Assembly (NCBI GenBank): GCA_050701635.1
Contig: JBOGDF010000100.1
Span: 1-15,562, forward strand
DNA length: 15,562 bases
Source of the DNA: WHSM01 sp050701635
GTDB lineage: Bacteria; Actinomycetota; Actinomycetes; Mycobacteriales; Micromonosporaceae
Reading direction: 5' to 3'
Shown: positions 1-6,743 of the stretch, in pieces
Layout: every line of letters begins with the position of its first letter
How positions within the stretch are numbered: the first letter of the stretch is position 1
Position numbers and translations under genes: made by a program
The notes under the pieces: generated by a model
The model's database searches: none
Seen by the model: the letters and a program-made list of their open reading frames with translations, nothing else
What the model was told of the DNA's origin: nothing

Positions 1-678
1 GACGTGGACACCGCGCTGCCCGGGGGCGCCGGCGCCCCGCCGCCCGGGTCCGGCACCGGCTCACATCACGGCTCGGGCTCGGGCTCCGACTCGGGCTCGG
101 GCTCCGGCAGCGGCTCCAGCGGCGGCGGGGAGGTCGACGCGACGCGGATCGACGCGGTGGTCGCGGCGGCGCGGGGTGCCGGGCTGGACGGGCCGGTGGT
201 GGTGACCCCCGCGGCGACGGGTCAGGCGTGGGTGGTCACGCAGGACGACGACGTGTGGCCCGTACGGTACGACGAGCTCGCCGTCGACCCGGCCACCGGC
301 GCGGTGGTCGCCGAGAACCGGTGGCAGGACTGGCCGGTCATGGCGCAGCTGTCCCGGCTCGGGATCCAGTTCCACATGGGGAAGCTGTTCGGCCTGGCCA
401 ACCAGCTGCTGCTGGCCGCCGTCGCGGTCGGCCTGCTCGCGATGATCTTCTGGGGCTACCGGATGTGGTGGCAGCGCCGCCCCACCCGTACCGGTGGCTG
501 GGTGGGTCGGCCACCCGCGCGCGGCGCGTGGCGCTCGGTGCCCGCGACCTGGCTGGCGCTGGGCGCGGTCGTGCTGGGCGCGGTCGCCTGGGCGCTGCCG
601 CTGCTCGGCGTCACCCTCGCCGCCTTCCTCCTACTCGACGTCGCACTCGGCACCCTCGCCCGCCACCGCGCCACCTGA
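1..678 (+). CDS. PepSY-associated TM helix protein, C-terminal part (5' end outside window)
   Basis: The frame is open at the left edge and ends with TGA at 676-678, so this is the C-terminal ~225 residues of a larger protein. Residues are counted from the codon at 4. A Ser/Gly-rich low-complexity linker (about 15-42) is followed by a PepSY-like region (about 43-110) containing 'VDPATGAVV'. Next come the segment 'LGIQFHMGKLFG' (119-130), a membrane helix (about 132-150), 'GYRMWWQRRP' (151-160) and a final hydrophobic region (about 182-217). A His-containing H-x-G-x-x-x-G segment before a helix and a G-x-x-x-W-W-x-R-R-P end are typical of PepSY-TM proteins. Members sit in the inner membrane with PepSY domains outside and are often linked to iron or flavin reduction or peptidase control; the substrate here is unknown. 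The Ser/Gly linker is unusually regular. The family call is good, the function is not assigned. Confidence 0.8.
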   Translation, partial: DVDTALPGGAGAPPPGSGTGSHHGSGSGSDSGSGSGSGSSGGGEVDATRIDAVVAAARGAGLDGPVVVTPAATGQAWVVTQDDDVWPVRYDELAVDPATGAVVAENRWQDWPVMAQLSRLGIQFHMGKLFGLANQLLLAAVAVGLLAMIFWGYRMWWQRRPTRTGGWVGRPPARGAWRSVPATWLALGAVVLGAVAWALPLLGVTLAAFLLLDVALGTLARHRAT

Positions 679-716
679 CCGCAACCACGCGCCGCAAGAC
701 CACCCACCCGCGCCAA

Positions 717-774
717 CGATCTTGGGGTTTTGGTTGCTTCGACGGCGCGCCGGACCGCCAAAACCCCAAGATCG
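717..774. terminator. Bidirectional intrinsic terminator-like inverted repeat between convergent genes
   Basis: The arms CGATCTTGGGGTTTTGG (717-733) and CCAAAACCCCAAGATCG (758-774) are perfect 17-bp inverted copies with a 24-nt loop. The loop itself contains the palindrome CGGCGCGCCG (743-752). The element sits 39 bp after the stop of the upstream plus-strand gene and 5 bp after the stop of the minus-strand AraC-type gene. That position fits a shared terminator for both strands. There is no classical T tract, which is common in high-GC actinomycetes. It could also be a member of a dispersed intergenic repeat family. Confidence 0.7.
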
Positions 775-778
775 CTCG

Positions 779-1582
779 CTAGCCAGCCTCTTCGAGCGGG
801 ACGTGGTTGAGGGTGGACACAGAGCGCGGGCGGTAGGCGGTCGGGGGCATCTCGGCGAAGCGTTGGAAGTCGTGGATCATGTGGGGCTGGTCGTAGTAGC
901 CGCCCTCGACGGCCAGCCTCGCAAAGTCCGGCTCGGCGCCGGAACGCGCGATGGCGGTGAGCAGCCGCTGGAATCGGCGTACCCCCGCAAATCTTTTCGG
1001 GGTGAGGCCGAGCCGGTCGGTGAAGAGGCGACCGAAGCGCTTCGGGAGCAGGCCGGTGCGGTCGGTGACGTCGGTTACGGTGGCGCCGCGCTCGAGGGCG
1101 GTGACCGCGTACCGGATGAGCGGGTCGGGGTTCAGTGACCGGGCGCGGGCCAGCAACGATGCCTGCAGCAGGGCGAGCCGGGCCCGCGGGGTGGGCGCGT
1201 CGAGCAGCCGCTCCCGCAGCGCGGCGCCGTCGTGTCCCCAGAGCGCGTCGAGGTCGATCAGGGTGCCGCGCGCCAGCCGGGACGGCTCCGCGAAGAACGG
1301 GGCGGCGCCACCGGGGTGGAAGGTCACCCACGCGATCGCGCGTTGCGCCGCGGTGTCGATCACCGACGGCCGGTCGTACGGGCCCTGCAGCACGGCGCCG
1401 CTGTGCCGCCGCGGGCCGCTGGCGTGGTGGGTGAGGAGCTCGTCGTCGGCGAGGTTGACCAGCAGCTGCATGCCGCCGGAGGGCAGCACCCGCTCCCGCG
1501 CGTACGGGATCGCGGCCTCCAGGTAACCGAAGGACTGCACGAACGGCGCCAGCGCGGGCTCGGTCGGCGGCATCAACAGCAT
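779..1582 (-). CDS. AraC-family transcriptional regulator
   Basis: This 267-residue protein has an N-terminal ligand/regulatory half (about 1-140, with the 'LPSGGMQLLVNLADD' type start seen in AraC regulators with a DUF6597-like sensor domain). The C-terminal AraC DNA-binding domain covers about 150-252. It holds two helix-turn-helix units, the first around 'TVTDVTDRTGLLPKRFGRLF' (168-187) and the second around 'FARLAVEGGYYDQPHMIHDF' (220-239). The 'GYYDQPHMIHDFQRF' stretch is a strong AraC signature. The ATG at 1582-1580 is used; a second ATG three codons on is possible and neither has a good ribosome site. It is divergent from the APC permease with a 74-bp gap, so control of that permease is plausible but not shown. 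The effector cannot be read from the sequence. Confidence 0.9.
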   Translation of the reverse strand: MLLMPPTEPALAPFVQSFGYLEAAIPYARERVLPSGGMQLLVNLADDELLTHHASGPRRHSGAVLQGPYDRPSVIDTAAQRAIAWVTFHPGGAAPFFAEPSRLARGTLIDLDALWGHDGAALRERLLDAPTPRARLALLQASLLARARSLNPDPLIRYAVTALERGATVTDVTDRTGLLPKRFGRLFTDRLGLTPKRFAGVRRFQRLLTAIARSGAEPDFARLAVEGGYYDQPHMIHDFQRFAEMPPTAYRPRSVSTLNHVPLEEAG

Positions 1583-1615
1583 CGAGTTCCAGGCTAGCCA
1601 CGGGGTATGACATGT

Positions 1616-1653
1616 GCAGTCTGGTGCGGTACGCCCATGATCTGCCAGACTGC
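1616..1653. promoter_or_regulatory. 9-bp inverted repeat immediately upstream of the permease start
   Basis: GCAGTCTGG (1616-1624) and CCAGACTGC (1645-1653) are perfect inverted copies separated by 20 nt. The right arm ends three bases before the ATG at 1657, leaving no room for a Shine-Dalgarno. It may be an operator in the AraC-permease divergent region, or a 5'-UTR hairpin controlling translation. A possible -10-like TATGAC lies at 1606-1611. Confidence 0.4.
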
Positions 1654-1656
1654 GAT

Positions 1657-3042
1657 ATGGCTGAAACCACCGAGACCACGCAGTCGGGCGAAAAGAAGCA
1701 ACCAGAGCTGCGGCGGGTGATCGGGCCCAAGCTGCTGCTGTTCTTCGTCGTCGGCGACATCATCGGCACCGGCATCTACGCGCTGACCGGCACGGTAGCC
1801 GGCAAGATCGGTGGCGCGCTGTGGCTGCCGTTCCTGGTGGCGTTCGTGGTCGCGTTCCTGACCGCGTTCAGCTATCTGGAGCTGGTCGGGAAGTATCCCC
1901 GCGCGGCCGGTGCGGCGCTCTACACCCACAAGGCGTTCGGCATCCAGATGCTGACCTTCATGGTGGCGTTCGCCGTGATGAGCTCCGGCATCACGTCGGC
2001 GTCCTCGGCGGCGGTGGCGTTCGGCAACACGTACCTGAAGCAGCTGCTGGGGGACAACCTGGTGGTCTCCGGCACGGTGATCGCGGTGCTGTTCATCCTG
2101 CTGCTGGCCTTGATCAACTTCCGGGGCGTGTCGGAGTCGGTGAAGCTCAACGTGGTGCTGACGTGCATCGAGCTGTCCGGCCTGGTGATCATCATTTCCA
2201 TCGGGGCGTACGCGATCGCGGTCGGCGACGGCGACCCGGGCCGGCTCACCCAGATCGACACCGCCGACCAGACACCGTGGATCGCGGTCACCTCGGCGAC
2301 CGCGCTGGCGTTCTTCGCGATGGTCGGCTTCGAGGATTCGGTCAACATGGCCGAGGAGACCCGCAACCCCGTCAAGATCTTCCCGCGCGCGATGCTGCTC
2401 GGGATGGGGATCGCCGCCCTGATCTACGTCCTGGTGTCGGTGACCTCATCGCTGCTGATCCCCGCCGCCGACCTGGCGAAGGCCGAGAGCGACGCACTGC
2501 TGCGGGTGGTCGAGGTCGGCGCGCCCGGCTTCCCGCTCTGGATCTTCGCGCTGATCGGACTGTTCGCCGTGGTCAACTCGGCGCTGATCAACATGCTGAT
2601 GGCCAGTCGCCTGGTGTACGGCATGTCCAGCGAGCGGATCATCCCCGAGGTCTTCGGTACGGTGCACCCGTTCCGGCGTACGCCGTGGGTCTCGATCGCC
2701 TTCACCAGCGTGATCGCGATGGTCCTGGTGTCCACCGTGGAGATCAAGATCCTCGGCGGTACGACCGCCCTGCTGCTGCTGGTCGTCTTCAGCATCGTCA
2801 ACGTCGCCGTGCTGGTGCTGCGCAAGCGGCCGGTCGACCACGAGCACTTCCGCGCCCCGACCTGGGTGCCGGTGATCGGCGCCGTGCTGTGCGCGTACCT
2901 GGCCAGCCCGCTGTCCGGCCGCGAACTCAGGGAATACCTCATCGCCGGCATCCTGCTCGTCGTCGGCCTGCTGCTGTGGGCCATCAACCGGTTCTTCGTC
3001 GGCCCCGTACGGATCGACCCGGAACGGCTCTCCAAGGGCTGA
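1657..3042 (+). CDS. APC-family amino acid/polyamine permease
   Basis: This is a 461-residue integral membrane transporter with about 12 hydrophobic helices. The first helix carries 'VVGDIIGTGIYALTG', the glycine-rich unwound substrate-binding segment of APC permeases. Further on are 'YLELVGKYPRAAGA', which is typical of TM2-TM3, and 'GFEDSVNMAEETRNP', which matches the conserved TM6-loop 'GFE...AEE..NP' signature. These features support proton-coupled uptake of an amino acid or amine. The specificity is not evident. The ATG at 1657 (MAETTETT...) is chosen because it gives a natural hydrophilic cytosolic N-terminus. An in-frame ATG at 1612 would add 15 residues and place the inverted repeat inside the coding region. 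The gene is divergent from the AraC-type regulator and is followed by a 95-bp gap before the next operon. With a polyamine enzyme nearby, an amine substrate is possible but speculative. Confidence 0.9.
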   Translation: MAETTETTQSGEKKQPELRRVIGPKLLLFFVVGDIIGTGIYALTGTVAGKIGGALWLPFLVAFVVAFLTAFSYLELVGKYPRAAGAALYTHKAFGIQMLTFMVAFAVMSSGITSASSAAVAFGNTYLKQLLGDNLVVSGTVIAVLFILLLALINFRGVSESVKLNVVLTCIELSGLVIIISIGAYAIAVGDGDPGRLTQIDTADQTPWIAVTSATALAFFAMVGFEDSVNMAEETRNPVKIFPRAMLLGMGIAALIYVLVSVTSSLLIPAADLAKAESDALLRVVEVGAPGFPLWIFALIGLFAVVNSALINMLMASRLVYGMSSERIIPEVFGTVHPFRRTPWVSIAFTSVIAMVLVSTVEIKILGGTTALLLLVVFSIVNVAVLVLRKRPVDHEHFRAPTWVPVIGAVLCAYLASPLSGRELREYLIAGILLVVGLLLWAINRFFVGPVRIDPERLSKG

Positions 3043-3085
3043 CCCGCCCACCAGCCTGGAATCTGTACGGCGCGCCCAGCGTTGC

Positions 3086-3091
3086 TAGTGT
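3086..3091 (+). promoter_or_regulatory. Candidate -10 element for the DUF4178...aminopropyltransferase operon
   Basis: TAGTGT fits the TANNNT pattern of actinobacterial housekeeping promoters and lies in the only sizeable gap upstream of the seven-gene operon. No convincing -35 hexamer was seen. A transcript starting near 3098 would carry the strong Shine-Dalgarno GGGAGGTG at 3112-3119. Confidence 0.35.
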
Positions 3092-3137
3092 CCTGAGCCA
3101 GTAGTTGGTACGGGAGGTGGGCGGCATCAGTCTCATC

Positions 3138-3776
3138 ATGGTGGTGGCGGGGGCGCTGCTCCTGGCCATCCTTGCCGTACTGATCGCGATTCTGGTGATC
3201 GTGCTGGTGGCGCGGCGCAAGGCGCGGCAGCAGCAGGAGCGCGCCGCCAGCCGGCCACGGCCGCAGGATCCGTTCGCGGCGGACGCCAACGCGCTGCGGG
3301 GCGACCCGCGGCGGCTCAAGCCGGGCGACATCGTGGACATCCGGGCGCAGACCCACGCCGTACGCGGCAGCCTGCACTTCACCGAGGGCAGCTGGGGCTG
3401 GGCGGAGCACCTGCTCGACGATCTCGACGGACGCAAGCGGTGGCTCTCGGTCGAGGAAGACCCCGATCTCGAGCTGGTGCTGTGGATCGAGGTCGCCGGC
3501 GCCACGGTCGCACCCGGCCCGAAGAGCCTGGACTTCGACGGGCGCAGCTACGCGCTGGACGAGTCCGGCTCCGCCCGCTACACCGGCACCGGCACCACCG
3601 GGCTGCACCCGGAGGGCACGGTGCGCTACTACGACTACCGGGCCGCCGACGGCGCCCGGCTCTCCTTCGAGGAGTACGGCGGCAGCGGCACCTGGGAGCT
3701 CGCCCGCGGCGAGGAGCTGGGGCGGCACGAGCTCCAGGTCTTCAGCAACACCGACAACACCCCGGACCAGGCATGA
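3138..3776 (+). CDS. DUF4178 domain membrane-anchored protein
   Basis: With the ATG at 3138 the protein has 212 residues. A single N-terminal membrane helix (about 2-24) is followed by the basic stop-transfer 'ARRKAR'. A short linker leads to a soluble cytoplasmic domain starting at 'LKPGDIVDI' (60-68) and running through 'GSLHFTEGSWGWAEHLLDD' and 'RKRWLSVEEDPDLELVLWIEV'. This pattern matches DUF4178, a beta-rich domain of unknown function. In actinomycetes it is found beside DUF2617, DUF4247, DUF350 and aminopropyltransferase genes, as here. The start is uncertain: in-frame TTG 3105 and GTG 3117 also exist, and the strong GGGAGGTG (3112-3119) is 18 nt from the ATG, further than normal. It is the first gene of the operon and its TGA overlaps the next start by 4 nt. 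Confidence 0.8.
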   Translation: MVVAGALLLAILAVLIAILVIVLVARRKARQQQERAASRPRPQDPFAADANALRGDPRRLKPGDIVDIRAQTHAVRGSLHFTEGSWGWAEHLLDDLDGRKRWLSVEEDPDLELVLWIEVAGATVAPGPKSLDFDGRSYALDESGSARYTGTGTTGLHPEGTVRYYDYRAADGARLSFEEYGGSGTWELARGEELGRHELQVFSNTDNTPDQA

Positions 3777-4297
3777 CCCTGCGCCCGCTCGACCTGCCGT
3801 ACGCCGACACCTCCGCCGCCGAGCTGACGCTGGCGCTGGACGGAGACGCGCCCGCGCTGGCACGGCTAGACACCCTGCAGGTCGACGGCGCAGCGGGGCC
3901 GGGCACCTGTTTGGCGCTGCACCTGCTCGGCGCGTCGCACGAGGCGGTGCTCACCACGCCGGCCGGGGAGCTGCGGGAGGTGGTCGCGTGCCTTCCAGGG
4001 CCGGCGCCTCACCTCCCTGAGCTGGTTACCCGACGCACTGCCGGTGTCACCTACCGCTTCTTTTCGGAGGTACGCCGCGAAGCGCCCGACATGTTTCGGG
4101 CCGAGGTCCAGTCGCTGCGGACATTCCTGCCAGTCCACGAGCACATCCTGATCGGGCTGTACCCCGGTGACCCCGACGCGGTCACCGCGCTACACGCCAT
4201 GCCCGGCGAGGGGCGGGTGTCGTGGCGGACGTGGCACGCGTACCCCCGTACCAGCGAAATTGTCTTTACCCGGACGACGGCGGAGCTGCTGGGATGA
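3773..4297 (+). CDS. DUF2617 family protein
   Basis: This is a 174-residue soluble protein with no signal peptide or membrane helix. The N-terminal 'LDLPYADTSAAELTLAL' (6-22), 'LLGASHEAVL' (51-60), 'VACLPGP' (71-77) and the C-terminal 'VSWRTWHAYPRTSEIVFT' (149-166) are recognisable as DUF2617, whose biochemical role is unknown. The start is fixed by the ATGA overlap with the stop of the DUF4178 gene at 3773-3776. The same reading frame stays open upstream for over 300 bases inside DUF4178, but that extension has the biased Arg/Gly/Ala composition of an out-of-frame shadow. The consistent company of DUF4178, DUF4247 and DUF350 suggests one membrane-associated process. A partner or adaptor role is inferred only from context. 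Confidence 0.85.
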   Translation: MTLRPLDLPYADTSAAELTLALDGDAPALARLDTLQVDGAAGPGTCLALHLLGASHEAVLTTPAGELREVVACLPGPAPHLPELVTRRTAGVTYRFFSEVRREAPDMFRAEVQSLRTFLPVHEHILIGLYPGDPDAVTALHAMPGEGRVSWRTWHAYPRTSEIVFTRTTAELLG

Positions 4298-4722
4298 AGA
4301 CCAACCACAAGCTGTACTGGCTCGCCGGGGCGGTGGCGCTGCTGGGGCTGCTGATCGGCGGGTACGCGCTGTGGGCCGGCGGCTCGGGGCCGGCCGGCTA
4401 CGTGGCGCGCCACTACGAGCGGGCGCCGGAGCTGGACGAGGGGGACACGGCGTACCTGTCCCAGCTGCCGCCGAGTCAGGTGCGGGCCGAGCTGTCGGGC
4501 GCCTGGCAACCCGCCTCGGCGTACGCCGACGGGTCGGGCGTCTACCTGCGGTACTCCGACGACGTGATCGTGATCTTCCCGTACCAGAGCGGCTCGGTGA
4601 TCCGGGTGGACGACGCGGAGGAGTCGTACCGGCGGTATCACGGCGTGGTGGGGGGCTACTGGGGATGGCCCACCGGGTCGGGTGAAAGTCAACGCGGCGG
4701 TGGCCCTGGCGGCGGCAAGTGA
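4294..4722 (+). CDS. DUF4247 domain protein, membrane-anchored or secreted
   Basis: This protein has 142 residues. It starts with a short basic stretch and one hydrophobic helix (about 8-28), which acts as an uncleaved signal anchor. The outside domain contains 'GYVARHYERAPELDEGDTAY' (35-54), then 'YLRYSDDVIVIFPYQSGSVIRVDD' (84-107) and 'YRRYHGVVGGYWGWP' (112-126), which together match DUF4247. It ends in a Gly-rich tail. The start is set by the ATGA overlap with the DUF2617 gene (4294-4297), and its own stop overlaps the next gene by GTGA (4719-4722), so these genes are translationally coupled. Function is unknown. The predicted topology places the domain at the outer face of the membrane. 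Confidence 0.8.
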   Translation: MKTNHKLYWLAGAVALLGLLIGGYALWAGGSGPAGYVARHYERAPELDEGDTAYLSQLPPSQVRAELSGAWQPASAYADGSGVYLRYSDDVIVIFPYQSGSVIRVDDAEESYRRYHGVVGGYWGWPTGSGESQRGGGPGGGK

Positions 4723-5462
4723 CCGACCTGCTCGAACGCGCGAAGGTCTGGGTGGCCGCGGCCGGCATCGGGGCCGCCACGCTCTTCGGGCTTGCGACCT
4801 GCTCGGGAGACTCCGACCTGCGTGTCGAGACGCCGAGTGATGCGGACTCCGCCGCGCTGGTGGAGCAGCTGGCGCGGGCGTACCAGACGCAGAAGATCTG
4901 TTACGGGTGGCGGTTGTACGCCACCCACGGTGACGAGGTCAGCTATGACGCCGACGTCGACACCGACTCCCTGGGGTCCAACTTCGGGGTGGGCGACGAT
5001 GTCACCGAGCGCACCGCGGACGGCACGTGTGAGCGCTGGATCGAGCTCGGCGCCGCGGTCACGTACACCCCGGAGAGCAGCGAGTCGAACGACTCGGCGA
5101 GCCTGTCCGTGACCACCTCGGACAGCCTCCCGGCCGACCTCGGCACCACTCTGGAGCAGGCGCTGGAGACCCGGATCGGGATCACCGAAGCGGCCCTGAT
5201 CGACGAGCCGGTGGACACGCTGGCGCAGGCCGTCCTGGCGCTGCCACTGCTGGTCGCCGAGGAAGAGATCGCGCCACCGGTTCCGGCCGCGAGCACCGCC
5301 GGTACGCCGGACCAGCTCGGCACCACCGGCTCGGACTGGTGGCGCGAGCAGTGGCTGCTGATCGTCGGTGCGGTAGGGCTGCTGGTGGTGGGGGCGGGGA
5401 TGGCCGGTATCGGCTGGTTCCTGCAACGGCGGTCTCCGGACTCCCGCCCGGGTCAAGGATGA
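4719..5462 (+). CDS. Unrecognised two-helix envelope protein in the DUF operon
   Basis: This 247-residue protein is not recognised as any named family. It begins with GTG in a 4-nt overlap with the DUF4247 gene. An N-terminal hydrophobic helix (about 9-27) ends in 'LATCSGDS', which resembles a lipobox but has Thr before the Cys, so lipidation is doubtful. An acidic, Ser/Thr/Asp-rich middle region contains Cys61 ('KICYGW') and Cys104 ('DGTCERW'), which could form a disulfide outside the cell. 'WWREQWLLIVGAVGLLVVGAGMAG' (from about 206) is a second membrane helix before a basic C-terminus. The expected topology is both ends inside with about 180 residues outside. The position in the operon suggests an extracytoplasmic partner of the DUF4247 or DUF350 proteins. 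Confidence 0.75.
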   Translation: MTDLLERAKVWVAAAGIGAATLFGLATCSGDSDLRVETPSDADSAALVEQLARAYQTQKICYGWRLYATHGDEVSYDADVDTDSLGSNFGVGDDVTERTADGTCERWIELGAAVTYTPESSESNDSASLSVTTSDSLPADLGTTLEQALETRIGITEAALIDEPVDTLAQAVLALPLLVAEEEIAPPVPAASTAGTPDQLGTTGSDWWREQWLLIVGAVGLLVVGAGMAGIGWFLQRRSPDSRPGQG

Positions 5463-5503
5463 GAGACTCGTCCAGACGCGGGCAACCGAAAGCTGAGGGA
5501 CTG

Positions 5504-6313
5504 ATGGGCGCTGTGCAGAACCGGCGACGGCCGCCGCTGAACGCGTGGCTGTGGCTCGTACGGTTGACGCTCTTCCCCGCCGTGGCGGGTGTGTTCAAGC
5601 TCGACTTCCGGGGTGGGGAGAACATCCCGGAGACCGGCGGCGCGATCGTGGCGCTCAACCACGTCTCGTACGCCGACTTCGGCACCTCGGTCAACTTCTT
5701 CTACGGCAACGGCGCCCGGGTCCCCCGGTTCATGATCAAGAGCGGCGTGTTCAAGACGTTCTTCGTGGGCCGGCTGCTCAGCAGCGTGAAGCAGATCCCG
5801 GTCGACCGCGGCGCGGCCACGGCGGCGGAGTCGCTCAAGGCGGCGGTCGCCTCGGCGGAGTCGGGCGAGCTGGTGGTGATCTACCCGGAGGGTACGGTCA
5901 CCCGCGACCCCGACTGGTGGCCGATGGTCGCCAAGACCGGCGTGGCCCGGCTGGCGCTGGCGACCGACGTACCGGTGATCCCGGTGGCGGTGTGGGGCGC
6001 GCAGTTCGCCGTCGACAAGTACAACAAGAAGTACGACCTGTTCCCGCGCAAGACCGTGACGTACCAGGCGGGGCCGCCGGTGGACCTGTCCGCGTACCGG
6101 GGGCGGCCGACCACGCCCGAGCTGCTGCGCGAGGTGACCGACGTGATCATGCGGGCGGTACGCGACCAGCTCGCCGACATCCGCGGCGAGACCCCGCCCG
6201 AGGACTTCTACCGCCGCCCCGATGCCTCGTCCACGCCGAAGCCGGCCGCCGAGGAGCCGGCTGCCACGGACACGGCCGGCGACGATGCGAAGCCGGCACC
6301 GGAGGAGAAGTAG
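5504..6313 (+). CDS. plsC: PlsC-type 1-acylglycerol-3-phosphate acyltransferase
   Basis: This 269-residue protein of the lysophospholipid acyltransferase family would transfer a fatty acyl group to lysophosphatidic acid or a related acceptor at the inner membrane face. The catalytic H-x4-D motif is 'NHVSYAD' (52-58, His53 and Asp58). The acceptor-binding 'YPEGT' is at 127-131, and 'IPVDRG' (98-103) matches the block between them. A hydrophobic segment lies near 14-32. The C-terminus ends in a charged Pro/Ala/Glu-rich tail (about 240-269) that is probably disordered. The start at ATG 5504 has GAGGGA at 5495-5500. An in-frame ATG at 5459 overlaps the preceding stop by 4 nt and would add 15 residues, and cannot be excluded. 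The enzyme is an odd companion for a polyamine synthase, and it may tailor a specific lipid rather than bulk phosphatidic acid. Confidence 0.87.
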   Translation: MGAVQNRRRPPLNAWLWLVRLTLFPAVAGVFKLDFRGGENIPETGGAIVALNHVSYADFGTSVNFFYGNGARVPRFMIKSGVFKTFFVGRLLSSVKQIPVDRGAATAAESLKAAVASAESGELVVIYPEGTVTRDPDWWPMVAKTGVARLALATDVPVIPVAVWGAQFAVDKYNKKYDLFPRKTVTYQAGPPVDLSAYRGRPTTPELLREVTDVIMRAVRDQLADIRGETPPEDFYRRPDASSTPKPAAEEPAATDTAGDDAKPAPEEK

Positions 6314-6739
6314 ATGGTGGAGTCTGTGCTCGGCGGGATGCTGGCGGCGCTGGCGTACGGGGCGGTGGGGACCGTACTGATGGCGCTCGGGTACGTGCTG
6401 GTCGACCTCGCCACCCCCGGCAGGCTGCGCGACCTGATCTGGGTGCACCGCAACCGCAACGCGGCGATGCTGCTCTGCTCCGGGCTGCTCGGCGTCGGCC
6501 TGATCGCCGCCACCGCGATCCTGGTCAGCGAGGACGGCCTGGTCGCCGGGCTGCTGTCCAGCTTCGGGTACGGCGTCGCCGGGCTGCTGTTGATGGCGGT
6601 CTCCTTCGTACTGCTGGATCTGGCGACGCCGGGCAAGCTCGGTGAGCTGCTGGTGGACCCGGAGGTGCACCCGGCGGCGTGGGTGTCGGCGTCCGTACAC
6701 CTGGCGATTTCCGGGATCATCGCCGCCGCGATCTCCTAG
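6314..6739 (+). CDS. DUF350 membrane protein with internal duplication
   Basis: This 141-residue protein is almost entirely hydrophobic, with four membrane helices (about 8-32, 48-72, 77-103 and 121-140). Two tandem repeats are visible: 'YVLVDLATPGRLRDLI' (27-42) and 'FVLLDLATPGKLGELL' (98-113), one per half, as is usual for DUF350 (YjfL-like) proteins. Function is unknown. DUF350 proteins recur beside polyamine-related enzymes, including glutathionylspermidine-synthetase-like ATP-grasp proteins and aminopropyltransferases. That association suggests a membrane step linked to polyamines or polyamine conjugates. The ATG directly follows the TAG of the acyltransferase gene (6311-6313), and the next gene starts 4 bp after its stop. 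Confidence 0.85.
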   Translation: MVESVLGGMLAALAYGAVGTVLMALGYVLVDLATPGRLRDLIWVHRNRNAAMLLCSGLLGVGLIAATAILVSEDGLVAGLLSSFGYGVAGLLLMAVSFVLLDLATPGKLGELLVDPEVHPAAWVSASVHLAISGIIAAAIS

Positions 6740-6743
6740 CCCC

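Noticed and set aside
2424..3863. Long minus-strand frame opposite the permease and DUF4178 gene
   Set aside because: It is antisense to two well-supported genes, has no family signature, and shows the biased composition of GC-rich shadow frames.
4746..4815. Lipoprotein signal in the unnamed operon protein ('LATC')
   Set aside because: The residue before Cys is Thr rather than Gly, Ala or Ser, so lipidation is not supported. It is treated as a membrane helix.
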